From Anaerolineales bacterium (GTDB lineage Bacteria > Chloroflexota > Anaerolineae > Anaerolineales > DRMV01): 7,855 bases of DNA. The stretch is taken from positions 1-7,855 of the forward strand of contig WFVP01000208.1 of the NCBI GenBank assembly GCA_015491595.1, written 5' to 3'. Positions 1 to 7,021 of the stretch are shown here, piece after piece; the first letter of the stretch is position 1; each line of letters starts with the position of its first letter. The notes beneath the pieces are model-generated. The model made no database searches. It saw nothing but the letters and a program-made list of their open reading frames with translations, and was not told where the DNA came from. Both the position numbers and the translations under genes were made by a program.

Positions 1-1550
1 CTCCTGCCCATTTTGGACGGCGCGGCCCTCAACAGCCACTTCCAACTCACCCAGGAAGGCTGCCGCAACAGGATGTACGTGTAGGCGTCCTTCCAGGGGA
101 ACCAGACCATCCACAAACCCACCGCCAGGGTGACCCACATCCAGACCACCCGCCGTCGGCCTCGCGGGCGTTTCCACGGCAAGAAGGGCGCCAGGAAGAA
201 CAGGGGAATCAATCCAAAGGGGTTCAAGCGAATCAGCACCACGAAGGCCATGACCGCGCCCGCAGCCAGGGGCCAGGCGGTCGGCCGCGCTCGCTGCAAC
301 GCCCGTATCATGAGCAGGGTAGCCACGGCCAGGAAGAAAGCCGTCCACGGCCCGCTCATCAGGGATTTAGGATGCACTGTGGTGATTTTGTGGGCCAGCT
401 CGATGGCGTTGCGCTGATGCAGGAGATAAAGAAAGGCGGTGATGAATCCTGCATGGGGGGAATGGAGCCGGTATCCCAGGAGGAAGAGGGTCACGGGCAA
501 CAAGGCCAGAAGGACCACCTGGGCGCGCACCAACGGGGGGACCGCCGGACCAAACCCCAGGTGGAAGAAGGTGTACATACCCACCAGACCGGCGTGGTTC
601 CGCCAGGGGTAGAGGTAGTGCACCCGTTCCCCGACCACCGCGCCCTGGGCGTTCCGGTCGAACACCCGGGCGTCGGAGGTGGGGGTGTAGGTGTAATGGG
701 GAGGGGGGAACTGGGCGAAGTAGTCCCCCTGAAAGGGCGTGCCATCCCAAAGGGCCCAGGTCCCCAACCAGAGGGCGGTCAACGCCAGGCCCCGTGCCAC
801 CTGGTGTCCCCGGGGACGCCTTCGGTCCAGCCAGCGCCAGGCCTCCCCCAGGCCCCAGCCCACCGCCAGCGCGGTCACCACCTGGCCCGGGACCAGGGGT
901 GGAGCCGTCTCCTGCCAGGCCACCGCCTGGGGATGAAACCCGATGCGGGTCCACCCGATGCCCAGGGCCAACAGGGCCAAAAGGGCCCCGAAGATGAGGA
1001 CCGGACGGTTCCGGCGCGCCCAGGTCCGCCACGACGGTCCCACGTCGGTCGGGTACAGGTCCCACCAGGAGAGGGCGTAGAGCAACAGGGTCCCGCCCAG
1101 CACCCAGGCATACGGCCGGAATCCGGGAAGGTAATAGGCCCAAACCCGGTTCCAGGAGACGGGCATGAAGCCGTAATACCCGGCGAAAAGGACACCGAGG
1201 AAGCCGAACAACATCCGGGGGGGGATAAGGGCCTCCTGGTCAGGCCACAGGAAGCCTTCCAGACGCGCCCGATAACGGTTCAGAAAAGCCCGGCCCCACC
1301 CTACCCAGGTCCACATCAAAGGGTAAACGGCGAAAGCCAGCCACAGTCCGAAGGCGAACCAGGAATCGAAAATCAGGGCGACCGGAAAACGCTCCTCCAG
1401 GAACCGGGACAATGCCGGCGCATAGGGGGAAGGGAAAGCGGCGATGTTCCGGGCATACCAAAAGGTCCCGAGCCACCCCAGCCAAGAAAAAAGGGCAAGG
1501 ACCTTGGCCCAGCGCCGTCGTTTGGCGTGCTTGTGCATCCGGGTCTCCAT
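1..1550 (-). CDS. Partial polytopic membrane protein, probable GT-C (family 39-like) glycosyltransferase; C-terminus off window
   Basis: The minus strand is open without a stop from about 1556 to the left edge, giving at least 516 residues. The product is rich in Trp and Leu and consists of many hydrophobic helices separated by short Arg-rich loops. About 290 residues in there is a soluble stretch with TSDARVFDRN (Asp293 and Asp298), then paired helices and HPKSLMSGPW. This resembles the first extracytoplasmic loop of GT-C enzymes (PMT/ArnT, GT39), where an acidic residue is catalytic and the sugar donor is a polyprenyl phosphate. Unlike usual GT39 proteins, roughly six helices precede this loop. 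The start is ambiguous: ATG 1550, GTG 1556 (GGAG 6 nt upstream) and ATG 1538 (GGAG 6 nt upstream) are all in frame. A role in glycosylating surface lipid or protein is inference. That this is a real gene is well supported by its membrane-protein composition; the family assignment is moderate. Confidence 0.68.
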   Translation of the reverse strand, partial: METRMHKHAKRRRWAKVLALFSWLGWLGTFWYARNIAAFPSPYAPALSRFLEERFPVALIFDSWFAFGLWLAFAVYPLMWTWVGWGRAFLNRYRARLEGFLWPDQEALIPPRMLFGFLGVLFAGYYGFMPVSWNRVWAYYLPGFRPYAWVLGGTLLLYALSWWDLYPTDVGPSWRTWARRNRPVLIFGALLALLALGIGWTRIGFHPQAVAWQETAPPLVPGQVVTALAVGWGLGEAWRWLDRRRPRGHQVARGLALTALWLGTWALWDGTPFQGDYFAQFPPPHYTYTPTSDARVFDRNAQGAVVGERVHYLYPWRNHAGLVGMYTFFHLGFGPAVPPLVRAQVVLLALLPVTLFLLGYRLHSPHAGFITAFLYLLHQRNAIELAHKITTVHPKSLMSGPWTAFFLAVATLLMIRALQRARPTAWPLAAGAVMAFVVLIRLNPFGLIPLFFLAPFLPWKRPRGRRRVVWMWVTLAVGLWMVWFPWKDAYTYILLRQPSWVSWKWLLRAAPSKMGR

Positions 1551-1590
1551 GGGCACCTGAAACTCCAGCCGTCCCGGTCACGCTCTCCCA

Positions 1591-1620
1591 AGTATACTCG
1601 GTGCCTTCTCCCGGCGCCAA
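1591..1620 (-). promoter_or_regulatory. Candidate promoter for the leftward membrane-protein gene
   Basis: On the minus strand a -10-like TATACT (1596-1591) lies 18 nt downstream of a -35-like TTGGCG (1620-1615). Transcription would begin near 1584, leaving a leader of about 30 nt before the candidate start codons. The prediction rests only on resemblance to sigma-70 hexamers and on position. Confidence 0.4.
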
Positions 1621-1640
1621 ACCGGGCTGCTGGCAGCCCT

Positions 1641-1668
1641 TTTCCCCCATGGGACAACGCCGTATAAT
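1641..1668 (+). promoter_or_regulatory. Candidate promoter for the nucleoside kinase gene
   Basis: A perfect TATAAT sits at 1663-1668 in a GC-rich divergent intergenic region. The best -35 candidate is a weak TTTCCC at 1641-1646, 16 nt upstream. Transcription would start near 1675, about 57 nt before the kinase ATG. A small 7-bp stem (1670-1676 with 1684-1690) would fall at the start of the leader. The -10 match is convincing; the -35 is not. Confidence 0.45.
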
Positions 1669-1731
1669 GGAAGGCCCCGCCTCGGCCTTCGGGACCGTGG
1701 TGGGGACATTTCATCCCGGAGGGCGTCCGTC

Positions 1732-3453
1732 ATGGCATCCATTGCCCTGGAACAGGCCCCCAGTCCGGAAGTGCAGGTGTTCCTGCCCGACGGTCTGGTG
1801 ATTCGCGGGCCCCGTGGTGCGACGTTGGAGACTTTCCTCCGACCAGTGGAGGAGCGCTTCCCCGCGCCGGTCATGGCCGCCATCGTGAACGGCATCCTGC
1901 AGGAGCTCACCGTACCCGTCCACCTGGAGGCCCAGGTGCAACCCGTCACCCTGGCCGACGAAGACGGCATGCGCATCTACCGCCGCTCCCTGGTCTTCCT
2001 GCTGGAAGTGGCCTTCGACCACCTCTACCCCGAGGCCTCGGTCTGGGTGGAGCACTCGGTCACCTCCGGCGGGTACTTCTGTGAAATCCACGGCCGTCCT
2101 CCCCTGACCCCCGAGGAACTGCAGCGCCTTGAAGCCCATATGCGAGCGCTGGTCGCCCAGGACCTTCCCATTCGACGGGAAGAAGTTCCCTTGAAGGAAG
2201 CCATTGCTTACTTCCAACAGCGCGGTATGCACGACAAGGTCAAACTCCTGCGATTTCGTCGCAAGCCTTATCTCACCCTGTATACCCTGGATGGCTACCG
2301 GGATTATCACCACGGGTACATGGTGCCCTCCACGGGCTATCTGCGCTGGTTCGCCCTGGAGCCGGCAGACAACGGCTTCGTTCTACGTTTCCCCGAACGC
2401 AAACACCCCACTCAAATCGCGCCCGGCCTGGTCACGCCCCAGCTCATGGACACCTTCCGTCAGTACGGCGACTGGTTGAAGCGCCTGGGCCTGGCCAGCG
2501 TGGGCACGTTGAACGAGGTCATCGAACAGGGCCGCATCCGGGAAGTGGTACTGGTGGCCGAGGCCCTGCACGAACAGCAAATTGCGGCTATTGCGCAAAC
2601 CATCGCCGAGAACCGCCGGGACATCGAGGTCATCCTGGTAGCCGGGCCTTCGGCCGCGGGCAAGACCACCTTCTCGAAGCGCCTGGCCGTCCAGCTCCTC
2701 ACCCACGGCATCTCCCCCTTCTCCCTGGAGCTGGACAATTACTTCGTGGACCGGGAACAGACGCCCAAGGACGAACGGGGCAACTGGGATTTCGAACACA
2801 TCGACGCGCTCCACCGGGACCGGCTGGTCCACGATGTGGAGCGGCTGTTGCGGGGAGAACGGGTGCGTCTTCCCAGGTACGACTTCGTTTCCGGCCGCAG
2901 TTACGAAGGTGAAGAGGTACAGCTACGGCCCGGCCAGATGATTATCATCGAAGGCATCCATGGATTGAACCCGGACCTGCTCCCCGGCTTCTCCCGCCAG
3001 CGCACCTTCCGCATTTACGTCTCCGCCTTCACCCAGTTGAACCTGGACCGGCACAACCGGGTGTCCACCACGGACACCCGCCTCATCCGCCGCATCGTGC
3101 GGGACGCGCGGGAGCGGGGCTACACGGCCCAGCAAACCATCGCCCGCTGGTACTCGGTGCGTCGTGGCGAAGAGCGCTGGATTTTCCCCTTTCAGGAAGA
3201 GGCCAACACCATGTTCAACTCCGCGCTGGTGTACGAGCTTTCCGTGCTGCGTCCTCGGGTGGAGCCCCTGCTGCTGCAAATCCCCCCGCGGTCGCCGGAG
3301 CGCATCGAAGCCAAGCGACTCCTGGCCCTTCTGGAGTGGTTCCTCCCCCTGGACGCGGACATCGTGCCCGACGATTCCATCCTGCGGGAGTTCGTAGGCG
3401 GTTCCATCCTGAAGCACTTCACCCTCTGGCGTCCGCCTGCGTCCTCCGAATAA
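1732..3453 (+). CDS. udk: Nucleoside kinase (uridine kinase family) with ThrRS-like TGS and SAD domains at the N-terminus
   Basis: The 573-residue product has three parts. Residues about 14-75 form a TGS-like domain (VFLPDG at 17-22). Residues about 80-260 resemble the second additional (editing) domain of threonyl-tRNA synthetase: EEVPLKEAIAYF at 150-161 and VPSTG at 198-202 match that family. The ThrRS zinc/editing ligands appear lost, because the HxxxH helix reads RRSLVFLLEV. Residues about 298-540 are a uridine-kinase P-loop domain with GPSAAGKTT at 305-313 (Walker A), LDNYFVD at 334-340 (the usual DDFY region) and DTRLIRRIVRD at 448-458. The enzyme probably phosphorylates uridine or a related nucleoside with ATP/GTP in the cytoplasm (salvage). 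This fusion architecture is known in bacteria, but its substrate is less certain than for short Udk. ATG 1732 follows GGAGGG (1718-1723) at an 8-nt spacing. It is a single gene, divergent from the membrane protein and convergent with the prenyltransferase. Confidence 0.9.
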   Translation: MASIALEQAPSPEVQVFLPDGLVIRGPRGATLETFLRPVEERFPAPVMAAIVNGILQELTVPVHLEAQVQPVTLADEDGMRIYRRSLVFLLEVAFDHLYPEASVWVEHSVTSGGYFCEIHGRPPLTPEELQRLEAHMRALVAQDLPIRREEVPLKEAIAYFQQRGMHDKVKLLRFRRKPYLTLYTLDGYRDYHHGYMVPSTGYLRWFALEPADNGFVLRFPERKHPTQIAPGLVTPQLMDTFRQYGDWLKRLGLASVGTLNEVIEQGRIREVVLVAEALHEQQIAAIAQTIAENRRDIEVILVAGPSAAGKTTFSKRLAVQLLTHGISPFSLELDNYFVDREQTPKDERGNWDFEHIDALHRDRLVHDVERLLRGERVRLPRYDFVSGRSYEGEEVQLRPGQMIIIEGIHGLNPDLLPGFSRQRTFRIYVSAFTQLNLDRHNRVSTTDTRLIRRIVRDARERGYTAQQTIARWYSVRRGEERWIFPFQEEANTMFNSALVYELSVLRPRVEPLLLQIPPRSPERIEAKRLLALLEWFLPLDADIVPDDSILREFVGGSILKHFTLWRPPASSE

Positions 3454-3479
3454 CCATCCGCGCCACGCGCCTGGGGAAG

Positions 3480-3520
3480 AAAAAGGGCCTTGAGGACGCG
3501 GTGACGCAGTCCTCAAGGCC
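3480..3520 (-). terminator. Intrinsic terminator downstream of the heme O synthase-like gene
   Basis: A perfect 12-bp inverted repeat (GGCCTTGAGGAC at 3486-3497, GTCCTCAAGGCC at 3509-3520) can be extended by an inner GCG/CGC pairing around a GTGA loop. On the minus strand the stem is followed by CTTTTTCTTCC, so it terminates leftward transcription about 70 nt after the prenyltransferase stop. On the plus strand no T run follows the stem, so it is a poor terminator for the kinase. The rest of the 3454-3588 gap shows nothing else. Confidence 0.85.
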
Positions 3521-3588
3521 GGCTACGGAGGGAAAGCCACGCCGGGGTCACCCTTCCACAGAACGGTCGGGGAAACGCGCGGGGCCGG

Positions 3589-4449
3589 TCACGCCCCCCA
3601 GGCGATGAGCAGCATGCCGCCCAGCATGTACAGGGAGGCGTACTTGAACAGCGCGAAATTCAGGCGCTCCGAAGGATGGAACGCCGAACTCAACGCCAGC
3701 AGGAGCAGCCCCACGGAAAGGACCAACAGGGCCTGCAGAGCGCCCGTGCGCACGCCGATGAGCCAGGCCGCGCTCACCATGGCCAGGGAAGCCAGCACGG
3801 CCGACACCGCGATGGTGAAATAGGCGAAGCGGAAGCCGTAGGCCTGAGGGATGGTGGGCACCCCCGCGGCGCGATAGTCCTCGTCATAGCGCATGGCAAA
3901 GGTCACGATATGGGTAGGAATCCAGAACAGGACGGCCAGCGCCAGGAGCACACCAATCAGGTCAATCTCTCCCACGCCAAGCACACGGCCCGCCAGCACG
4001 GGCATGGCCCCGGAAATGCCGCCCCAAAGGATGGACCAGGGGGTGCGCCGCTTGAGCCAGATGGTGTACACCACCACGTCGAAGAAGGCTCCGGCGAGGA
4101 TAACGCTCCCATACAAGGGCGCCACGCTCAACGCCCAGACCACCCCGGCGACGACCATGACCAACCCCACCACCAGGGCCTCTCGCGGCGAAACCCGGCC
4201 GGAAGGAAGCGGACGCCAGCAGGTCCGGTTCATACGCGCGTCAATGTCTCGGTCATACCACATGTTAAGCACGGTGCTACCGGCGATGGACAGGTAAAGG
4301 GTGGCCACCAACATGAAGATTTCGTACAACGGCCCGTACATGCCGGGATGGGCCGAGAAATACCCCGCAATGCCAGTGAGCAGCAACAACGCGGTTTGCA
4401 GACTTTTCGTCATCTGCCAATAGGCTTTCAACCGTGCCACAAGACCCAT
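3589..4449 (-). CDS. ctaB: Heme O synthase-like UbiA prenyltransferase (protoheme IX farnesyltransferase)
   Basis: The 286-residue product is an integral membrane protein with about eight or nine helices. The first Asp-rich motif is NMWYDRDIDARMNRT (62-76), and RPLPSGRVSP follows. A conserved KRRTPWSILWGGISGAMP lies near 133-150, and the second motif region is YDEDYRAAGVP (188-198). These are hallmarks of CtaB/CyoE, which attaches a farnesyl group to protoheme to make heme O for heme-copper oxidases. The usual TPPHFW-type segment reads FWIPTHIVTF (175-184), a divergent form, so another UbiA substrate cannot be excluded. ATG 4449 is chosen because GGAGG (4456-4460) lies 6 nt upstream; an in-frame TTG at 4479 lacks such a site. 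The gene follows the nir-linked cluster but is separated from it by a terminator, so it is probably transcribed separately. The length is normal for the family. Confidence 0.83.
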   Translation of the reverse strand: MGLVARLKAYWQMTKSLQTALLLLTGIAGYFSAHPGMYGPLYEIFMLVATLYLSIAGSTVLNMWYDRDIDARMNRTCWRPLPSGRVSPREALVVGLVMVVAGVVWALSVAPLYGSVILAGAFFDVVVYTIWLKRRTPWSILWGGISGAMPVLAGRVLGVGEIDLIGVLLALAVLFWIPTHIVTFAMRYDEDYRAAGVPTIPQAYGFRFAYFTIAVSAVLASLAMVSAAWLIGVRTGALQALLVLSVGLLLLALSSAFHPSERLNFALFKYASLYMLGGMLLIAWGA

Positions 4450-4482
4450 GGGTGCCCTCCCCGATGCAGAGTTCCACAAATC

Positions 4483-4510
4483 ATTTTACATGTCGGCCTC
4501 CGGTTTTCCA
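4483..4510 (-). promoter_or_regulatory. Candidate promoter for the ctaB-like gene
   Basis: On the minus strand TAAAAT (4488-4483) lies 16 nt downstream of TGGAAA (4510-4505, 4 of 6 matches to TTGACA). Transcription would begin near 4476, about 27 nt before the ATG. It lies in an AT-richer island downstream of the preceding terminator, which suits a separate promoter. The evidence is hexamer resemblance only. Confidence 0.4.
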
Positions 4511-4528
4511 CACGCGCCTGGTTTTCCA
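4502..4528. repeat. Short direct repeat GGTTTTCCA x2 upstream of ctaB-like gene
   Basis: Two identical 9-bp copies (4502-4510 and 4520-4528) are spaced 18 bp start to start. The promoter-proximal copy overlaps the proposed -35. Direct repeats near two helical turns apart could bind a regulator, but chance occurrence is possible at this length. Confidence 0.35.
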
Positions 4529-4541
4529 TGACATCCGTCAC
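4528..4541. promoter_or_regulatory. Possible Crp/Fnr-family operator (ATGAC-N4-GTCAC)
   Basis: The 14-bp site contains the inverted repeat TGAC-ATCC-GTCA (4529-4540). It resembles the TTGAY-N4-RTCAA half-site geometry used by Fnr/Dnr/Nnr-type regulators of anaerobic nitrogen respiration, with the outer bases differing. Its centre is about 58 nt upstream of the predicted ctaB transcription start, near a class I activator position. A single imperfect site is weak evidence. Confidence 0.28.
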
Positions 4542-4548
4542 ACACATA

Positions 4549-4582
4549 GAAAATCAAACGGGGCGGGGTCATACCCCGCCCC
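4549..4582 (-). terminator. Intrinsic terminator closing the nir-linked cluster
   Basis: A 10-bp GC-rich perfect stem (GGGGCGGGGT at 4560-4569, ACCCCGCCCC at 4573-4582) with loop CAT lies just after the lipoprotein stop at 4601. On the minus strand it is followed by GTTTGATTTTC, a moderately T-rich tract. It separates the lipoprotein from the ctaB-like gene. It has no T run on the plus strand. Confidence 0.75.
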
Positions 4583-4600
4583 GCCCGTCCCGTCAGGTGG

Positions 4601-5500
4601 TCATCCGTCGCGGGCGCATCGGAAGCCCACGGTGAAGCCGTAGTAGTAGGGCGGTGCGAAGTTCCGGGAGAAGGTGCGCAAGTCGTAATCGTAGTTGTTG
4701 AAGGCGCCGCCCTTCAGGATGCGCTGGTGGCTGTCCGGCAGGTCATCGCCCATCCATTCCCAGACGTTCCCGGCCATGTCGTACAGGCCGTAAGGGCTGG
4801 CCGCGTCCTCCGTCTGAAAGCCCTGGTACGTGCCGCCGTTGTAGAAACCGACCGGCGTGGTCTCGCCTTGGCCGGCCCAGAAGCCGTCAAAGGGGTCGCC
4901 ACTCTTGTAGAAGTTGGCGTGGGCCTTGGTAATCTCCTCGCCCCAAGGATAGGCTCGGCCGTCCTCACCGCGGGCGGCCTTTTCCCATTCCATCTCGGTG
5001 GGGAGGCGCCACCCATAGTAGCCGCAGTACCCCCAGGCGCCGAACCAGGTCACCATGGTCACGGGATGGTTCTCCCAGCCTTTCTTGACGGAGAACTTCC
5101 CGTTCTCGTAGACCAACTTCGATTCCAGCGTATCCAGGGGGAAAGCCAGATACTCCCCTGGCCCGATTTCCACTTCATGCTTGTGGCCGCCATAGGGCTC
5201 CCCCGGGTATTCGATGTACACACCGTCCTCTTTGAGGGTCAGCGCGCCTTTGGCCAGGGCTTCGTTCAGATAGGCCGCAAACTGGGCGTTGGTCACCGGG
5301 GTAACCATCATCTCGAAATCCTTCTCGATTTCGGCTTCTTCGTTGTGCATGCCGAACAGGAAGGGTCCAGCGGGAATCCGGGCCCAGGCGCTGGGGTCCA
5401 CACCGGTATCCACCGGCTCGATTTCGCCCGGCGGTGCGACAGTGCATCCCCAAAGGAGGGTCAGCAGCAACAGGAACACCGGGAGCCATGCCTTCTTCAT
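4601..5500 (-). CDS. Exported lipoprotein with SUMF1/FGE-sulfatase domain (NirV/PvdO-like)
   Basis: The 299-residue product begins with a lipoprotein signal (KK, a hydrophobic core, then LLWGC with Cys19), so it should be anchored outside the cytoplasmic membrane. The rest is one SUMF1-type domain: IPAGPFLFG (42-50), [13 protein letters not shown] (66-78), [15 protein letters not shown] (164-178), YPWG (184-187), [16 protein letters not shown] (237-252), LKGGAFNN (262-269) and GFRCARD (292-298). The cysteine pair needed by formylglycine-generating enzymes is absent: [13 protein letters not shown] occupies that place, and only Cys19, Cys159 and Cys295 exist. Sulfatase activation is therefore unlikely. 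The family member NirV is encoded beside nirK in some alphaproteobacteria with unclear function, and the position here near nirS is comparable. ATG 5500 overlaps the upstream stop as ATGA, with AGGAGG (5508-5513) 7 nt before it, so translation is probably coupled. An in-frame start at 5560 lies inside the upstream gene and is rejected. Confidence 0.87.
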   Translation of the reverse strand: MKKAWLPVFLLLLTLLWGCTVAPPGEIEPVDTGVDPSAWARIPAGPFLFGMHNEEAEIEKDFEMMVTPVTNAQFAAYLNEALAKGALTLKEDGVYIEYPGEPYGGHKHEVEIGPGEYLAFPLDTLESKLVYENGKFSVKKGWENHPVTMVTWFGAWGYCGYYGWRLPTEMEWEKAARGEDGRAYPWGEEITKAHANFYKSGDPFDGFWAGQGETTPVGFYNGGTYQGFQTEDAASPYGLYDMAGNVWEWMGDDLPDSHQRILKGGAFNNYDYDLRTFSRNFAPPYYYGFTVGFRCARDG

Positions 5501-6993
5501 CGCGCTTCCTCCTCGGTGAAGATAGGCTTGAAGGTGGGGTCGTGCCATTCCTCGGTCCATTTCCCTTCAGGCTTGAACAAATCCACCAAGCGCCACACGA
5601 AGAGCGCGGCTACGATGACCAGCACCAAGAACAGGGCGATGTCCAAGGTCCACATGACCGCGTTCACCAGCGGTTGCTGCTGACTCTCGGTGACGTAGAT
5701 GCGCTTGGTGTAGAACAGCGTGGCCGCGGCGAAGGCGATGTCCGAAGCCACGACCATGGTCCATCCGTACCACTTGCGAATCTTCCCTTTGAGCCCCACC
5801 ACATCGGCGTAGTACAGCAACAGAATGGTGGCGATGATGGCCGAGAGCACGTGCCAGTGCCCTACCAGACCGATACGCTCCTCTCGCAAGAGCCAGTCCC
5901 GGAGCATGTCCAGCTTGATGGCCATGAACACGCCCGGCGCGGTGACCACCACGTTCATGTACATCATCTGCCACGTGGCCCCAACCGGAAGCGGGTCCAT
6001 CAGCAGGGCTTTCAGGCGCTGCCCCAGGGTGGCCTTGCCCTGCACGCCCATCTTCCGAAGCCCCACTTCGATTTGTTTCCGCCAGGTGTAGATGGTGAGC
6101 AGCAGGGAGGCCAACATGAGGAACATGGCACCCACGTTGATGACCTTGTGGGCGATGTCCCGGAAGGGGACCACCATCCAGGCGCCCACGCTGATGATGA
6201 TGGTGCCGATGATGGTCATGAAGGTGGCCCAGGGGTGCAGACGGCCCTTGAAATCCACCCAGCGGAAGACGATGAGCATCGCGGCCACGGCGATGTCCAC
6301 GAGCATGATGTGCAGGTGCCCTACGATGGCCAGTTCCAACGCAGAGCGCTCGGGAATGCGAATCATGTCCTCGGAGAGGAAGACCTCGAAGCCGTTCCCA
6401 AAGTAGGAGCCGGGCACCGCGCCGTAGATGGCGGAAATCAACGTGGCCACGGCCATGACGAAGAAGGCCAAGCGTTCCCCGTCAATGCCGCCGGGCAGGC
6501 GCCAATAGGGGGAACCCTCCGGCAGCCGGTACTCCTTGGCCCAGGGCCACAGGGCATAGGCCAGCCACATGCCCGCGAAGAAGACCAGGGAGAGGCCGAA
6601 CAGGAACAGGCCGTGGAAGGCCCAGTTCTCACCCCAGTAGGCGAAACCCAGGCCGAAGATGAGGACCATCAAATAGCCCACCGTCATGACCGCGTTGATG
6701 CCGGCCTTGTGCCACTCCTTCATCTTCACCAGGCCGGTAATCATGTACGTTTCCAGGGCGATGACGCCGATGGCGAAGGTGTGGTAAAGGAAGATGATGC
6801 GGGCTTCCCGGTGGGCCGGCTCCAGCTTCATGCCCCAGAGACGAATCCAGAAGTCCCGAATGCCCCACTCGGCCATGGGGCCGGAGAGCATCCCCATGAA
6901 GGCCGTCTCCAGGGCAATGAGCGCGGACACGAAAAGGATGAGCCCTTTGGTGGAACCGAAGATATACTGAAAGCGTCGCTTCAACCAGGCCAT
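5497..6993 (-). CDS. Atypical 12-TM heme-copper oxidase/NO reductase-like membrane protein lacking the His-His motif
   Basis: The 498-residue product has twelve predicted helices (about 15-35, 66-88, 97-117, 126-150, 174-192, 219-244, 254-275, 281-303, 338-360, 373-395, 404-427, 442-469). Candidate heme ligands are His71 in TM2 (RIIFLYHTF), His226/His228 in TM6 (IVGHLHI) and His379/His381 in TM10 (LVGHWHVLS). TM10 resembles the HxH of heme-copper oxidases, and TM2 resembles their low-spin-heme helix. The adjacent His pair on TM7 that binds CuB or FeB is missing; no HH occurs anywhere. There is no c-type heme motif. Buried acids include Glu29, Glu81, Asp233, Asp418 and Asp451. The gene follows nirS and a small membrane protein, so a role with NO or electron transfer is plausible but inferred. 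ATG 6993 is chosen because GGAGG (7002-7006) lies 8 nt upstream; the in-frame ATG 7008 has no such site. It overlaps the lipoprotein gene by 4 nt. It could instead be a degenerate oxidase relative or another diheme b-type protein. Confidence 0.75.
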   Translation of the reverse strand: MAWLKRRFQYIFGSTKGLILFVSALIALETAFMGMLSGPMAEWGIRDFWIRLWGMKLEPAHREARIIFLYHTFAIGVIALETYMITGLVKMKEWHKAGINAVMTVGYLMVLIFGLGFAYWGENWAFHGLFLFGLSLVFFAGMWLAYALWPWAKEYRLPEGSPYWRLPGGIDGERLAFFVMAVATLISAIYGAVPGSYFGNGFEVFLSEDMIRIPERSALELAIVGHLHIMLVDIAVAAMLIVFRWVDFKGRLHPWATFMTIIGTIIISVGAWMVVPFRDIAHKVINVGAMFLMLASLLLTIYTWRKQIEVGLRKMGVQGKATLGQRLKALLMDPLPVGATWQMMYMNVVVTAPGVFMAIKLDMLRDWLLREERIGLVGHWHVLSAIIATILLLYYADVVGLKGKIRKWYGWTMVVASDIAFAAATLFYTKRIYVTESQQQPLVNAVMWTLDIALFLVLVIVAALFVWRLVDLFKPEGKWTEEWHDPTFKPIFTEEEAR

Positions 6994-7021
6994 GGCGCTA
7001 TCCTCCATGGTGTGGTTTGGT

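Noticed and set aside
1624..1643. GGGCTG-CTGG-CAGCCC stem followed by TTTT on the plus strand
   Set aside because: It looks like a small intrinsic terminator, but no plus-strand gene ends upstream of it. With a 6-bp stem it may be chance.
372..1667. 431-codon plus-strand open frame
   Set aside because: Pro/Gly/Gln-rich low-complexity translation, antisense to the continuous Trp/Leu-rich membrane protein. It also overlaps the candidate promoters.
3676..4635. 319-codon plus-strand open frame over ctaB
   Set aside because: His/Gly/Gln-rich shadow of a gene with well-known CtaB motifs on the other strand.
4601..5500. Annotation as a sulfatase-activating formylglycine-generating enzyme
   Set aside because: The cysteine pair of that enzyme is absent and no sulfatase gene is in the window, so only the domain family is claimed.
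4727..5683. 318-codon plus-strand open frame over the SUMF1 gene
   Set aside because: No family resemblance, and it is antisense to a protein with a complete SUMF1 motif set.
5497..6993. Direct annotation as NorB, qNOR or NO dismutase
   Set aside because: The HH motif, the H-x3-E pattern of NorB TM6 and the long N-terminal extension of qNOR/NOD are absent, so only fold-level resemblance is claimed.
6994..7008. Upstream ATG at 7008 as the start of the oxidase-like gene
   Set aside because: It has no Shine-Dalgarno, and its first codons overlap the GGAGG that serves the ATG at 6993.
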